NCBI GenBank assembly: GCA_036732755.1
Contig: DAINBU010000018.1
Span: 1-51,748, forward strand
Origin: DASRRB01 sp036732755
GTDB taxonomy: Bacteria; Planctomycetota; B15-G4; SIAN01
DNA length: 51,748 nt
Direction: 5' to 3'
Shown here piece by piece: positions 11,620-19,793 of the stretch. Positions within the stretch are counted from its first letter, which is position 1. Every line of letters starts with the position of its first letter. Under the pieces are notes generated by a model that was not told the origin of the DNA, searched no databases, and saw only the letters and a list, made by a program, of their open reading frames with translations. The position numbers and the translations under genes are program-made.

Positions 11620-13410
11620 ATGAGCCTCGAAGACGACGAACCGGAGCGCACCGTCCCGCTCGACCGCGCGCTGATCGCGCGGCTCGGCCGGTTCCTGCGG
11701 CCGCACCGCGGCGTGCTCGCGCTCGGCGCCGCCCTCCTCGTCGCGAGCCGCGCCTGCGACTGGGCGCTGCCGCGCGTGCTCGAGAACGCCGTGAACGGGC
11801 CCCTGCTCGCGGCGATCCAGGGCGCGGAGACGGGCGCGCTCGCGGACGCGGCGCGGCCGCTGCTCGCCGTCGCGCTGGTCTACCTCGCGATCGCGGTCGT
11901 CCACGGCGCGCTGCAGTACTTCACCGCGACGGTGCTCGCGAAGCTCGGCCAGGTGACGACGGTCGACGTGCGTAGAGCGGTCTTCCGCCACGTGCTGCGC
12001 CTGCCGCTCTCGTGGTTCGACAAGAAGCCGGTCGGCGAGCTGGTGACGCGCATGACCGGCGACGTCGAGAACCTGATCGAGCTCTTCTCGACCGGCGCGG
12101 CGTCGCTCGTCCTCGACCCGCTCTGGATCGTGTCGGTCCTGGTCACGCTCTTCGTCCTCGACTGGCGCCTCGGCCTCGTGACGCTGCTGAGCCTGCCCCT
12201 CTTCGCCGTCGCCGCCTTCCGCTTCCGCGAGCGCGCGCGCGTGGCCTACCGCGACTCGCGCAAGGCGATCGCGCGCAGCAGCGCCTTCATCCAGGAGTCG
12301 ATCGCCGGGATGCGCGTGACGCAGCTCTCCGTCCAGCAGGAGCGGATGGACGGCCGCTTCGCCGCCGTCGCCGCGACGCTGCGCGACGCGTGGCTCGTCA
12401 CGATCCACCACTTCGCCCTCTTCTTCAGCGCGGTCGACCTGCTCACGCTGCTGGTCAAGGTCGCGATCTGCGCGGTCGGGCTGCCGTTCGTGCGCGACGG
12501 CTCGCTCTCGCCCGGCGCGTGGTTCGGGGTCTGGATCTACGTCGACTTCCTCTTCGAGCCGCTGCGCGAGCTGGCGGAGCGCTGGAACGTGCTGCAGTCG
12601 GCGCTCGTCTCGACCGAGCGGATCGGCCGCATCCTGGACGAGCCGCCCGAGCCCGACGGCGCCATCGACCACGCGCCGCGCGGTCGCCTCGCGTTCCGCG
12701 GCGTGACCTTCGCCTACGGGGCCGGCCCCGACGTCGTGTCCGACCTCGACCTCACGATCGAGCCGGGGCAGCTGGTCGCCTTCGTCGGCGCGACGGGCGC
12801 GGGCAAGACGACGATCACGCAGCTCCTGTTGCGCCTCTACCGCCGCCGCACCGGCGCGATCGAGGTCGACGGCCTCGACGCCGACACGCTCTCGCTGCGG
12901 AGCCTCCGCACCGGCATCGGCGTCGTGCCGCAGGACGTCTTCCTCTTCGCCGACACGATCGCCGAGAACGTGCGCCTCTTCGATCCCGCCATCTCCGAAG
13001 AGGCGGTGCGGCGCGCCTGCGAGACGGTCGGCGCGGCGCGCTTCATCGAGCGCCTCCCGCAGGGCTACGCCACGCCGCTCGGCGAGCGCGGCATGAACCT
13101 CTCGGCCGGCCAGCGCCAGCTCCTCGCCTTCGCGCGCGTCCTGGTCCACGACCCCGCCGTCCTGATCCTGGACGAGGCGACCAGCTCGATCGACACGGAG
13201 AGCGAGCGGCTGCTGCAGGCCGCCGTGGAGCGCGTCCTGGCGGGCCGCACCTGCCTCGTGATCGCCCACCGCCTCTCGACCATCCGCCGCGCCGACCAGA
13301 TCGTCGTCCTGCACCACGGGAGGCTGCGAGAACGCGGAACGCACGCGGAGCTCGTGAAGCTCGACGGGATCTATGCGCGGCTCCACGCGCTGCAGTTCGC
13401 GCAGGATTGA
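11620..13410 (+). CDS. ABC exporter half-transporter, catalytic Walker B subunit
   Basis: 596 residues from ATG 11620. The membrane domain contains VGELVTRMTGDVENLIELFSTG, and the ATPase domain has Walker A GATGAGKTT near residue 389, Q-loop VPQDVFLFADT, signature LSAGQ near 494 (second Gly changed to Ala), and Walker B LILDEATSSID with the catalytic Glu intact. Together with the upstream subunit this gives one full ATP site (this Walker B with the partner's LSGGQ) and one weakened site (partner Asp with this LSAGQ), the standard heterodimer pattern. The pair is probably co-transcribed with the radical SAM gene. It is the last gene before tRNA-Glu. Confidence 0.94.
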   Translation: MSLEDDEPERTVPLDRALIARLGRFLRPHRGVLALGAALLVASRACDWALPRVLENAVNGPLLAAIQGAETGALADAARPLLAVALVYLAIAVVHGALQYFTATVLAKLGQVTTVDVRRAVFRHVLRLPLSWFDKKPVGELVTRMTGDVENLIELFSTGAASLVLDPLWIVSVLVTLFVLDWRLGLVTLLSLPLFAVAAFRFRERARVAYRDSRKAIARSSAFIQESIAGMRVTQLSVQQERMDGRFAAVAATLRDAWLVTIHHFALFFSAVDLLTLLVKVAICAVGLPFVRDGSLSPGAWFGVWIYVDFLFEPLRELAERWNVLQSALVSTERIGRILDEPPEPDGAIDHAPRGRLAFRGVTFAYGAGPDVVSDLDLTIEPGQLVAFVGATGAGKTTITQLLLRLYRRRTGAIEVDGLDADTLSLRSLRTGIGVVPQDVFLFADTIAENVRLFDPAISEEAVRRACETVGAARFIERLPQGYATPLGERGMNLSAGQRQLLAFARVLVHDPAVLILDEATSSIDTESERLLQAAVERVLAGRTCLVIAHRLSTIRRADQIVVLHHGRLRERGTHAELVKLDGIYARLHALQFAQD

Positions 13411-13455
13411 CGGCGCGCTACAATCCCCGCCGTTCGCGAGTCCAAGCGCGAACGC

Positions 13456-13531
13456 GGCCCCATCGTCCAGCCTGGTAGGACATCGCCCTTTCAAGGCGGT
13501 AACACGGGTTCAAATCCCGTTGGGGTCACCA
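13456..13531 (+). tRNA. tRNA-Glu (UUC)
   Basis: 76 bases with encoded CCA. The acceptor GGCCCCA pairs with TGGGGTC, the D arm contains GTCCAGCCTGGTAGGAC, the anticodon loop is CTTTCAA (anticodon TTC), and the T arm is ACGGG-TTCAAAT-CCCGT. Confidence 0.97.
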
Positions 13532-13570
13532 GCGGGCGGGCGGCGAGGGCGGGTCTACTTCGTCATGCTC

Positions 13571-13733
13571 GGCTCGCAGTGTCCTTTCGGACACAGCTTC
13601 GCCTCGCAATCCTCGTATCCCCACCCTCGGCGCCCACCCGCGGGTTTTCGCGCTTTGAAAACATGGGACGAGCGTGAGCTTGGCGGGCGGCGGTGAGGGC
13701 TCGCTGCGTCCTGCGGACGCAGCGTTGCCGCGC
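13571..13733. repeat. Pair of REP-like palindromic units with compensatory changes
   Basis: Two copies of one design lie at 13571-13607 and 13698-13733. Each starts GGCTCGC, carries a six-base stem and ends AGC-ttc/gtt-GCC(T/G)CGC. The stems differ but stay paired: GTGTCC/GGACAC in the first, GCGTCC/GGACGC in the second. The units lie in the otherwise empty 300 bases between tRNA-Glu and the left end of the mobile element, where I see no gene. Confidence 0.6.
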
Positions 13734-13833
13734 GAGCGAAGAGGAAGGCGGGTGGGCGGCGCGACGGCTGGAGATCTGCGCGCGAGGACGCGACGGATGG
13801 TGGTCAGTGCGTTCGGATGGAATGCAGAGAAGG

Positions 13834-13885
13834 GATGGTAGGGGCGCCGGGGATCGAACCCGGGACCGCCAGCTTAAAAGGCTGT
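13834..13885. repeat. attL: 52-bp tRNA-Lys fragment
   Basis: Identical to 22687-22738. It contains the CCA end, T arm, variable loop and 3' side of the anticodon arm of tRNA-Lys on the minus strand, without the 5' half, so it is an integration scar rather than a gene. Confidence 0.95.
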
Positions 13886-15394
13886 CGATCGCCGTCGCCT
13901 TCCCCCAGCGAAACGGCTCTGACCCGTCCCCCACTGTCACTGCAACTGTCACGGCCCGGCGCGGCGTCCCCGGAGCGTCGCGACCCGCTCGCGCTTGCGG
14001 ATGAACTGCTCGCGGCGGCGGAGCAGTCGAGCAATCCGGCGCCGCTGATCGTGGCGGCGCGCGCGCTGGTGGCCGAGGCGAGGACCGGATCGGTCGGCGG
14101 CCGGAATCAACGACCGACGATTCAACGCGACTCCGCCGGATGAGCTTGCGGGCCAACGCGCCACGTTGAGGCGTAGTGGCGTCGTGACTTGGCTCGCCAC
14201 GCTCGACAGGCTTCCGGACGTCCTCGAATCCCGAGCGACCGAGCAGTCTCGGCGCCACCTTCGCGCTTCGTGGTTCGCTCGCCGACAGAATCGGGGCGAT
14301 CGGCGGACCGTTGGCCGTGCCGGCGACTCCGACGCGACGACCGCAGTACCCGCGCGCAATCGGAACGCGGACGCGATGTCCGAGACGTCCACGTTCGACC
14401 GAGCCGGAGGGAGTCGGCTGACCTCTCGACGGCGTTCGCCATGCCCAAGGTGGGCGCTCGCGTTCTGGACCTCGTTCGATCGTTGTGGCGGTTGCTCGCG
14501 GCGCTGGCCCTCTTTGCTTGGAAGGTCAGTCCGGGCGACCGAGGGACCGGCCCCCTCGTCGCTCGCCTTGTCCGCCGAAGCCCGGCGCATCGCATCACTC
14601 GCCGTCGAGCGGTGCGCTCCGACGGCGCGGCCGTTGTAGACCGTGCCGACCTCGCGCCGGAACGCTGGAATGCAACCCGGGTCGCGCGAGTCGCGGCGGC
14701 TGTGCGCAAGGATCTGCTCGACGTCGCCCACGCGCTGCACTCGAAGGGCTTCGACACGAGCGACGACGATGCGTCTCAGACGGGCTCGAGGGGGATGTCC
14801 GCGCGGGCGTCGCCTTTCTCTACCAGGCGAAGCCGTCGGGCGACGCTGAGTTCAACTCTGCCGGCGTCACGAGAAGGCACCGGCCGAAGCCTCGCAGTGT
14901 CGCGAAGACGAGTCGGAGCGCAACGACTCGAGCTCGGCGTCGTGCCCTCGACGCGAACCGCAGGCGGGAGGCGTCGCTCGCGACGATTGCTCGGCGGCGG
15001 ACCGCTTCTCCTCGCGGCTCGGAGGTGCGGACCTCACGTCGAGGGCACCGGTCAGCGACCGGACGGCTCGGCGTCGCGTTTCGGGCCCGGATCGCGAGCG
15101 TAGGCCAGCGGCAGGCTGCCGCGTCGACCCACGCTGCGGGTTGCTTCGGTCACTGCCGAACCGCTGCCGAACACTCGCGGGAACTCGGTTACTCAGCGAT
15201 CGCGTATCTCCGTCACTGCCCCGGGCTGATCCCCACTCCATCCACGCGATGTCACCACCCTACTCGGTCGCGGTCTTGTCCACGGAGGAGCGGACGAGTC
15301 CGGCCCGCGCAGCTCGCCTTCGACTTCGCCTTCGAGAGAGACTCAAATGCGGCCGCGAACCCACGTTGAGAAGGGGCTCGACGAGGAGGAATCG
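13886..15394. other. Left end of the element: integrase-tail frame, then unassigned sequence
   Basis: From attL to 14143 one plus-strand frame is open and codes an alanine/leucine-rich helix-like segment (LADELLAAAEQSSN, then APLIVAARALVAEART). It is in register with the integrase frame entering attR and has no convincing start of its own. From 14144 to 15394 I see only short coding-like stretches in shifting frames, for example RKDLLDVAHALHSKGFD near 14700-14756 and, one frame over, VRAGVAFLYQAKPSGDAEF near 14800-14850. This looks like a decayed gene, but I cannot name it. No RNA gene or terminator is evident. Confidence 0.5.
13933..13952. repeat. ACTGTCAC direct-repeat pair, left end
   Basis: Two ACTGTCAC copies (13933-13940 and 13945-13952) are separated by TGCA, 47 bases inside attL. 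The same arrangement occurs at the right end, suggesting an arm-type integrase or excisionase binding site. Confidence 0.5.
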
Positions 15395-17032
15395 TTGGCG
15401 ACGAGCGTCCTCTACTACGGCGACAACCTGCCGATCTTGCGCGAGCACTTCCCGGATGAGTCGGTTGACCTCATCTACCTCGACCCCCCCTTCAAGAGCG
15501 ACCAGAACTACAACGTCCTCTTCGCTGAGAAGGATGGATCGAGGTCGGCCGCGCAGATCCAGGCGTTCGAGGACACGTGGACTTGGAGCACTGACGCGGC
15601 GCGAGCGTGCGACGAAGTGATCGAGGCCGGCGGCAAGACGGCCGAAGCGATGATCGCGTTTCGGCAGCTCTTGGGCGGGAGCGACCTGCTCGCATACCTC
15701 GCGATGATGGCACCGAGAGTCGTCGAGCTGCGGCGCGTCTTGAAGTCGACGGGCTCGATCTATCTGCACTGCGATTCGACCGCCGGACCGTACCTCCGAC
15801 TTCTTCTCGACGCAGCGTTCGGCGCGGAGAACTTCCGCTCAGAGATCATCTGGAAGCGCAGCAGCGCGCACGCTGACACGAAGCAGGGACGCAAGCAGCA
15901 CGGCCGAATCCACGACGTGCTGCTCTTCTACTCCAAGAGCTCAGACTGGAAGTGGAATCCTGTCTACACGCCCTACGACACCGAGTACGTCGACAAGTTC
16001 TACCGGCACGTGGAGGATGGGACGGGCCGCCGGTACGGGTTGTTCGACATCACGGGACCCGGAGGAGCAGCGAAGGGAAACCCGACTTACGACTTCCTCG
16101 GCGTGAAGCGGTATTGGAGATTCTCGCGCGAGCGAATGGAGGAGCTTCATCGCCGCGGGCGAATCGTGCAGGCAACGCCGGGTGCGGTTCCACGGGAGCG
16201 GCGATACCTCGATGAAATGCCGGGCGTGCCGCTTCAGGATGTGTGGACCGACATCGCGCCACTCTCCTCGCAAGCGAAAGAGCGCCTCGGCTACCCGACG
16301 CAGAAGCCCGAAGCCTTGCTCGACCGGATCATCCGCACGAGCAGCGAAGAGGGTGACGTAGTTCTCGATCCGTTCTGCGGCTGCGGAACTGCCGTCGCCG
16401 CTGCACAGCGACTGAAGCGCCGATGGATCGGCATCGACGTCACGTACCTCGCTATCGGGCTCATCAAGCGTCGCTTGTCGGACACGTTCGCCGACGCCGT
16501 CGACTGCGAAGTGATCGGCGAACCGACGACGTTGCCGGATGCGGTGGCTCTCGCGGAACAGAACAAGTTCCAGTTCCAGCTCTGGGCGCTCGACCTCGTC
16601 GATGGCCGTTTGGCTGCCGACCCGAAAAAGGGCGCGGATCGGGGGATCGACGGCCGGCTCTACTTCCACGACGACAACTCAGGGAAGTCGCGCCAAGTCG
16701 TGTTTTCGGTGAAGGGCGGTGGCGTCGGCGTGGACCAGGTCCGCGACCTTCGCGGCGTCGTAGAGCGCGAGAAGGCGGAGATCGGAGTGCTCATCTCACT
16801 GCACGATCCGACACAGCCGATGCGCCGCGAAGCGGCCGACGCCGGCTTCTGGAAGTCCGGATGGCGCGACAAGGCGTACGCGCGCATTCAGATTCTGACA
16901 ATCGCCGAGCTGCTCGATGGAAAGCGCGTCGACATGCCGCCAGTGAAGCACCTGAGCGACACGTTCAGAAAGGCGCCGAAGCGAAAGCGCGGCGCCGGGC
17001 CCGATGCAGGCGGACTATTCGATCCGCGGTGA
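15395..17032 (+). CDS. Beta-class DNA methyltransferase fused to a restriction-endonuclease-like domain
   Basis: 545 residues from the TTG at 15395, which has AGGAGGA just upstream and gives the family opening MATSVLYYGDNL; an in-frame ATG at 15347 would add 16 residues with a poorer site. Catalytic motif IV DLIYLDPPF (DPPF at residues 30-33) precedes motif I DPFCGCGT (near 325), the beta-class order for N6-adenine or N4-cytosine methyltransferases, with the target-recognition part between. The C-terminal about 120 residues carry KGADRGIDGRLYF, VVFSVKGG and LRGVVEREKAEIGVLISL, a fold seen in Mrr/PD-(D/E)xK-like domains; the central acidic residue before V-K is Ser, so cleavage is uncertain. 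No separate restriction subunit is adjacent. It may act as a modification enzyme protecting the element. Confidence 0.85.
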   Translation: MATSVLYYGDNLPILREHFPDESVDLIYLDPPFKSDQNYNVLFAEKDGSRSAAQIQAFEDTWTWSTDAARACDEVIEAGGKTAEAMIAFRQLLGGSDLLAYLAMMAPRVVELRRVLKSTGSIYLHCDSTAGPYLRLLLDAAFGAENFRSEIIWKRSSAHADTKQGRKQHGRIHDVLLFYSKSSDWKWNPVYTPYDTEYVDKFYRHVEDGTGRRYGLFDITGPGGAAKGNPTYDFLGVKRYWRFSRERMEELHRRGRIVQATPGAVPRERRYLDEMPGVPLQDVWTDIAPLSSQAKERLGYPTQKPEALLDRIIRTSSEEGDVVLDPFCGCGTAVAAAQRLKRRWIGIDVTYLAIGLIKRRLSDTFADAVDCEVIGEPTTLPDAVALAEQNKFQFQLWALDLVDGRLAADPKKGADRGIDGRLYFHDDNSGKSRQVVFSVKGGGVGVDQVRDLRGVVEREKAEIGVLISLHDPTQPMRREAADAGFWKSGWRDKAYARIQILTIAELLDGKRVDMPPVKHLSDTFRKAPKRKRGAGPDAGGLFDPR

Positions 17033-17717
17033 ATCTCTCAGGGGTCCCGCCCCCCCCCCGCGTTTGGGTCCTTCCCCGCGTTTCAGATCCGGGGGTGGCG
17101 TGACGCGCGGACCACCCGCAGCGGCAGCGTCAGAATCCGGGTTACCAGTTACCACGTTTCTCCGGGGTCGCCGGCTCGGGGGCGCCGCCCGGTGAAGGCG
17201 TTCGGCCGAGCGATGCAGCCCGCCACTCAAGTGCGTCACGTCGGTTCGAGCGTCCAGGCACAAGGTCGGAGCGCGCAGGCGCTTACGGGGGCGGCGGTGG
17301 CCTGCCGCGCGGACCACGTGCAGGGCGACCCTCGAATCCCGGGTTTCCAGTTCCGGGTTTCCAGTTTCCCCCCCCAGCGTTGCCAATCGAAGGGGGACGG
17401 GCAGACGTTCAAGAAGTTCGCGACGCTGCCGCCAGCGGTTCGAGCGCGTCCCGTCGTTCGAGCATCGAGGCACTCGAGGTCGCAGCCTTCGCGGCAGTAG
17501 TCGCCGTGACTGCTCGCCTTCCTTTCGTTCACTCCTGCCACGGGCGCGCCGGGGGAGGTCCGTGCTCAAGCTCGTCGGCCCATTGCGTCCGGCGCAGCGC
17601 AGCCGCGCGCACGCGAAGACGCGACCTTAGAACCAGATACCTCTCGAAAACAACGCGGGCCGGACGCGCGCGATTCCCGTCACTGCGCATCCGGCCCGTT
17701 GAAGCGGAGAGCACAAG
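17033..17717. other. Intergenic region of the element with imperfect repeats
   Basis: No credible gene is seen in these 685 bases. Two related blocks of about 60-75 bases occur at 17095-17155 and 17296-17371: both begin near GCGCGGACCAC and end in CCGGGTTxCCAGTT, with the last unit duplicated in the second block. Runs of C at 17051-17059 and 17377-17383 flank them. It may hold the promoter of the next gene or an origin-like region; neither is shown. Confidence 0.4.
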
Positions 17718-19286
17718 ATGGCTCGGCCGGCTGCTTCCCGCAAGGCCTCGCGCGACGTCGTCGAAGAGGTGCGGCGTCTCTTCCGCCGATGGCGACGCCT
17801 CTACGAGCTCGTGCGAGAAGAACCGAGACGCCCTCCGCTCGCGAGCGCAGGCGCCGTCGCTCACTCCGACGAAGTCCAAGACGTGCTCCGAGCTGACGCT
17901 CCGGACGTTTTTCCCGTCGTTCGGCCCCACCGACAGACGCACGCGATCGCGGCGGCCGTGCAAGCGCTGCTGCGCACCACTGCTCGCGCGGCTCCAACGA
18001 TCGAGCTCGGGCTCGCGAGTCTCCCCACGCTGTACCTCTTGCCGCGGTCGAACCCCTCGTTTCGCGGCCAATCGGCATCACATGCCGCGTGGCAAGCAGT
18101 CTCCGCCGCGGCGCGAACGATTCGTTCCGCGATCGCCGTCCGGAATCGTCACGAGGCGTCGAGCGAGTCCGAGCACGCCGCTGCTTGGGCGGAAACGCGC
18201 CGACGGAAGAACCTCGTTCGCGACCGAAAGCGACGAGCCGAAGTCGTCCCCGACGTGGTGGAACGGCTCCGGCGCCAGTTCGACCGGATCTCCCGAGCCG
18301 AAGTCGGGTCGCTGGAAGTGCAGCTCGAGTGGGAGAAAGCGCAGATCGCCACGCCCGCGGGCTCGACGGCCGATGCCCGAACCGGCGGCGCCGAGGCGGA
18401 GGTCGACGCGGCGTCGCGTCTCGCCGAAACCGCCGATCACCTCCGCCGGATGCTCGTTCCGTCCGAGTGGAGTCGGACCGATCTCCACGGGACAGGCTTC
18501 GGTGCGAAGGTTCGTCGTTGGAGCGACGAGCCGGCAAGGCTCCGTTCGCAGCTCAGCCTGTCGCTCTCGCGGCGAAACGAGGGGCTCGGGCGGACGTTCG
18601 CGTTCGCGACTGAGTGGCTTAGGGACGGGGACGGTTCTCCATCTCCGTCACACACTTGGACAGTCATCCGCGCGTATGAGCTGATCCACGACGCGCACAC
18701 GTGTTCCGCGGCGCTGGTGCTGATCCGAGACGCCACTGCGATCGCGGCCACGCTCGATCCGAATCGCTCTTCGCTTCCGGGCGCCGCCGACCTCCTCGCA
18801 TTCGCGCAGCAGTGGTTCGACGTCTCCGATCGCTTGGAGAGGGAGTACGAGCACTTCTCGCGAGAGGCCCGCGGATTCCGGCTCGTCGTCGAAGTCATGG
18901 CGCTCTTCGTGCCGAACGGTGCCGGCAGTCAGCTCGCGCAGCTCGACGCCGCGCTCGCCGACGTGCGACGCTCGATCGAGCGTGCTCGGTCAGGGGCTCG
19001 AGCGGAAGCGGCCTTCGGGTTCGCCGCATCGGGGGGTGTCGAGGGCGCTTCGACGTCGGCGCGTGCGTTGCCCGCCTTCCCTTCGATGCCGGCCGGTCCT
19101 CTCTCCGCGAAGGACTGGGCGGGGCTGTTTCGCTTGGACTCTGAGACAGTTCGGGCGCGCTTCAATCGCTGGCGAAAGCAGAATCCGATGCACGCGGGAT
19201 GCACGATCGTGACCGAAGGCGGGCCGCGGCAAGCGAGACGTCTCTACTCCCGCGAGATCGCGACGATGCTCCTCGCTCCGAAGTGA
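17718..19286 (+). CDS. Unrecognised element protein with C-terminal DNA-binding-like domain
   Basis: 522 residues from ATG 17718, with GGAG about 8 bases upstream. I do not recognise a family. The N-terminal third is basic and helical (RRLFRRWRRLYELV; later TRRRKNLVRDRKRR). The middle is helical with few aromatics and no Walker, nuclease or membrane motif. The last about 60 residues (LSAKDWAGLFRLDSETVRAR, then RLYSREIATML) read like a winged-helix or helix-turn-helix domain. Codon positions are GC-biased throughout and the frame is intact, so it is probably a live gene. It sits between the methyltransferase-nuclease gene and the excisionase-replication-integrase set. It could be a replication, regulatory or defence partner; the sequence does not decide. 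Confidence 0.7.
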   Translation: MARPAASRKASRDVVEEVRRLFRRWRRLYELVREEPRRPPLASAGAVAHSDEVQDVLRADAPDVFPVVRPHRQTHAIAAAVQALLRTTARAAPTIELGLASLPTLYLLPRSNPSFRGQSASHAAWQAVSAAARTIRSAIAVRNRHEASSESEHAAAWAETRRRKNLVRDRKRRAEVVPDVVERLRRQFDRISRAEVGSLEVQLEWEKAQIATPAGSTADARTGGAEAEVDAASRLAETADHLRRMLVPSEWSRTDLHGTGFGAKVRRWSDEPARLRSQLSLSLSRRNEGLGRTFAFATEWLRDGDGSPSPSHTWTVIRAYELIHDAHTCSAALVLIRDATAIAATLDPNRSSLPGAADLLAFAQQWFDVSDRLEREYEHFSREARGFRLVVEVMALFVPNGAGSQLAQLDAALADVRRSIERARSGARAEAAFGFAASGGVEGASTSARALPAFPSMPAGPLSAKDWAGLFRLDSETVRARFNRWRKQNPMHAGCTIVTEGGPRQARRLYSREIATMLLAPK

Positions 19287-19301
19287 CGTACGCGCGTCCG
19301 T

Positions 19302-19368
19302 GTCGCGTACGGCACGAACCTGTCTTCGGACGTTTTCCCGGGGGCCGAACGCCGCGGCCGTACGCGAC
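19302..19368. promoter_or_regulatory. Candidate operator: 12-bp inverted repeat before the small-gene operon
   Basis: GTCGCGTACGGC at 19302-19313 is perfectly inverted at 19357-19368 (GCCGTACGCGAC), 43 bases apart. A third partial copy, CGTACGCG, lies at 19287-19294. The block occupies the only non-coding gap before the excisionase-replication-integrase set, which encodes two HTH proteins that could bind it. Confidence 0.5.
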
Positions 19369-19417
19369 TAGCACGTTGACACCACGGGTTTGACGCCCGC
19401 CGCGATTGTCTCGCGGC

Positions 19418-19603
19418 ATGAGAAAACTCGCCGATCTTCCGACACGCGAGCTCGTCGCCGCGCTCGCCGACGCCGAACGAATCGGCGCCGCTCAGTCTGC
19501 CGCCATTCTCCGTCGAGAGCTCGAGCGTCGGGAAGCACTGCTCCGTCGCTCGAGTTCGGGCGTCCGAGGTCGCCGTCGGGGAGCGCGCCGCCATGCGCGC
19601 TGA
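19418..19603 (+). CDS. Small helical protein of the element
   Basis: 61 residues from ATG 19418. It is an Ala/Arg/Leu-rich amphipathic helix (LPTRELVAALADAERI, AILRRELERREALLRR) with a basic tail. The stop lies inside the start of the next gene (overlap 19593-19603), suggesting translational coupling. No family is recognised. Such short leucine/arginine helical proteins are common in planctomycete islands, but this is only a resemblance. Confidence 0.55.
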   Translation: MRKLADLPTRELVAALADAERIGAAQSAAILRRELERREALLRRSSSGVRGRRRGARRHAR

Positions 19604-19793
19604 CGCTCCGCAGACGGTCGGTCGACTACTGCGAGTCGAGACGGTCGCACAGCTCCTGTCGCTCTCGGTTCGGTCCGTACGGGCGTTGATCTCGCTCGGA
19701 AAGCTGCCAGTCGTCCGACTGAGCGCTCGAGCGGTTCGCGTCGAGGAGTCGGCCTTGGTGGCTTTCATCACGGCGCGGCGGGACGGCACGTGA
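19593..19793 (+). CDS. Excisionase-like helix-turn-helix protein
   Basis: 66 residues. LLRVETVAQLLSLSVRSVRA then LISLGKLPVVRLSARAVRV and EESALVAFI match the MerR-like winged helix (HTH_17, excisionase family): a recognition helix after the VAQLLSLS turn, a wing with L-P-V-V-R, and a final helix. Such proteins act as recombination directionality factors or regulators of integrative elements. The gene overlaps the preceding small ORF by 11 bases, and its stop overlaps the next gene's GTG start (GTGA), so the three are translationally coupled. Confidence 0.8.
   Translation: MRADAPQTVGRLLRVETVAQLLSLSVRSVRALISLGKLPVVRLSARAVRVEESALVAFITARRDGT

Noticed and set aside
13836..13885. A second tRNA-Lys gene at the left end
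   Set aside because: Only the 3' 50 bases are present; the D arm and 5' acceptor strand are missing, so it is an att scar.
13817..14143. A separate small protein at the left end beginning before attL
   Set aside because: Its first part is just translated tRNA antisense and the start lies outside the element. The segment is better explained as the tail that the circular form would add to the integrase.
19376..19381. TTGACA as a -35 box for the element operon
   Set aside because: No matching -10 sequence lies at a suitable distance, so a promoter call is not supported.
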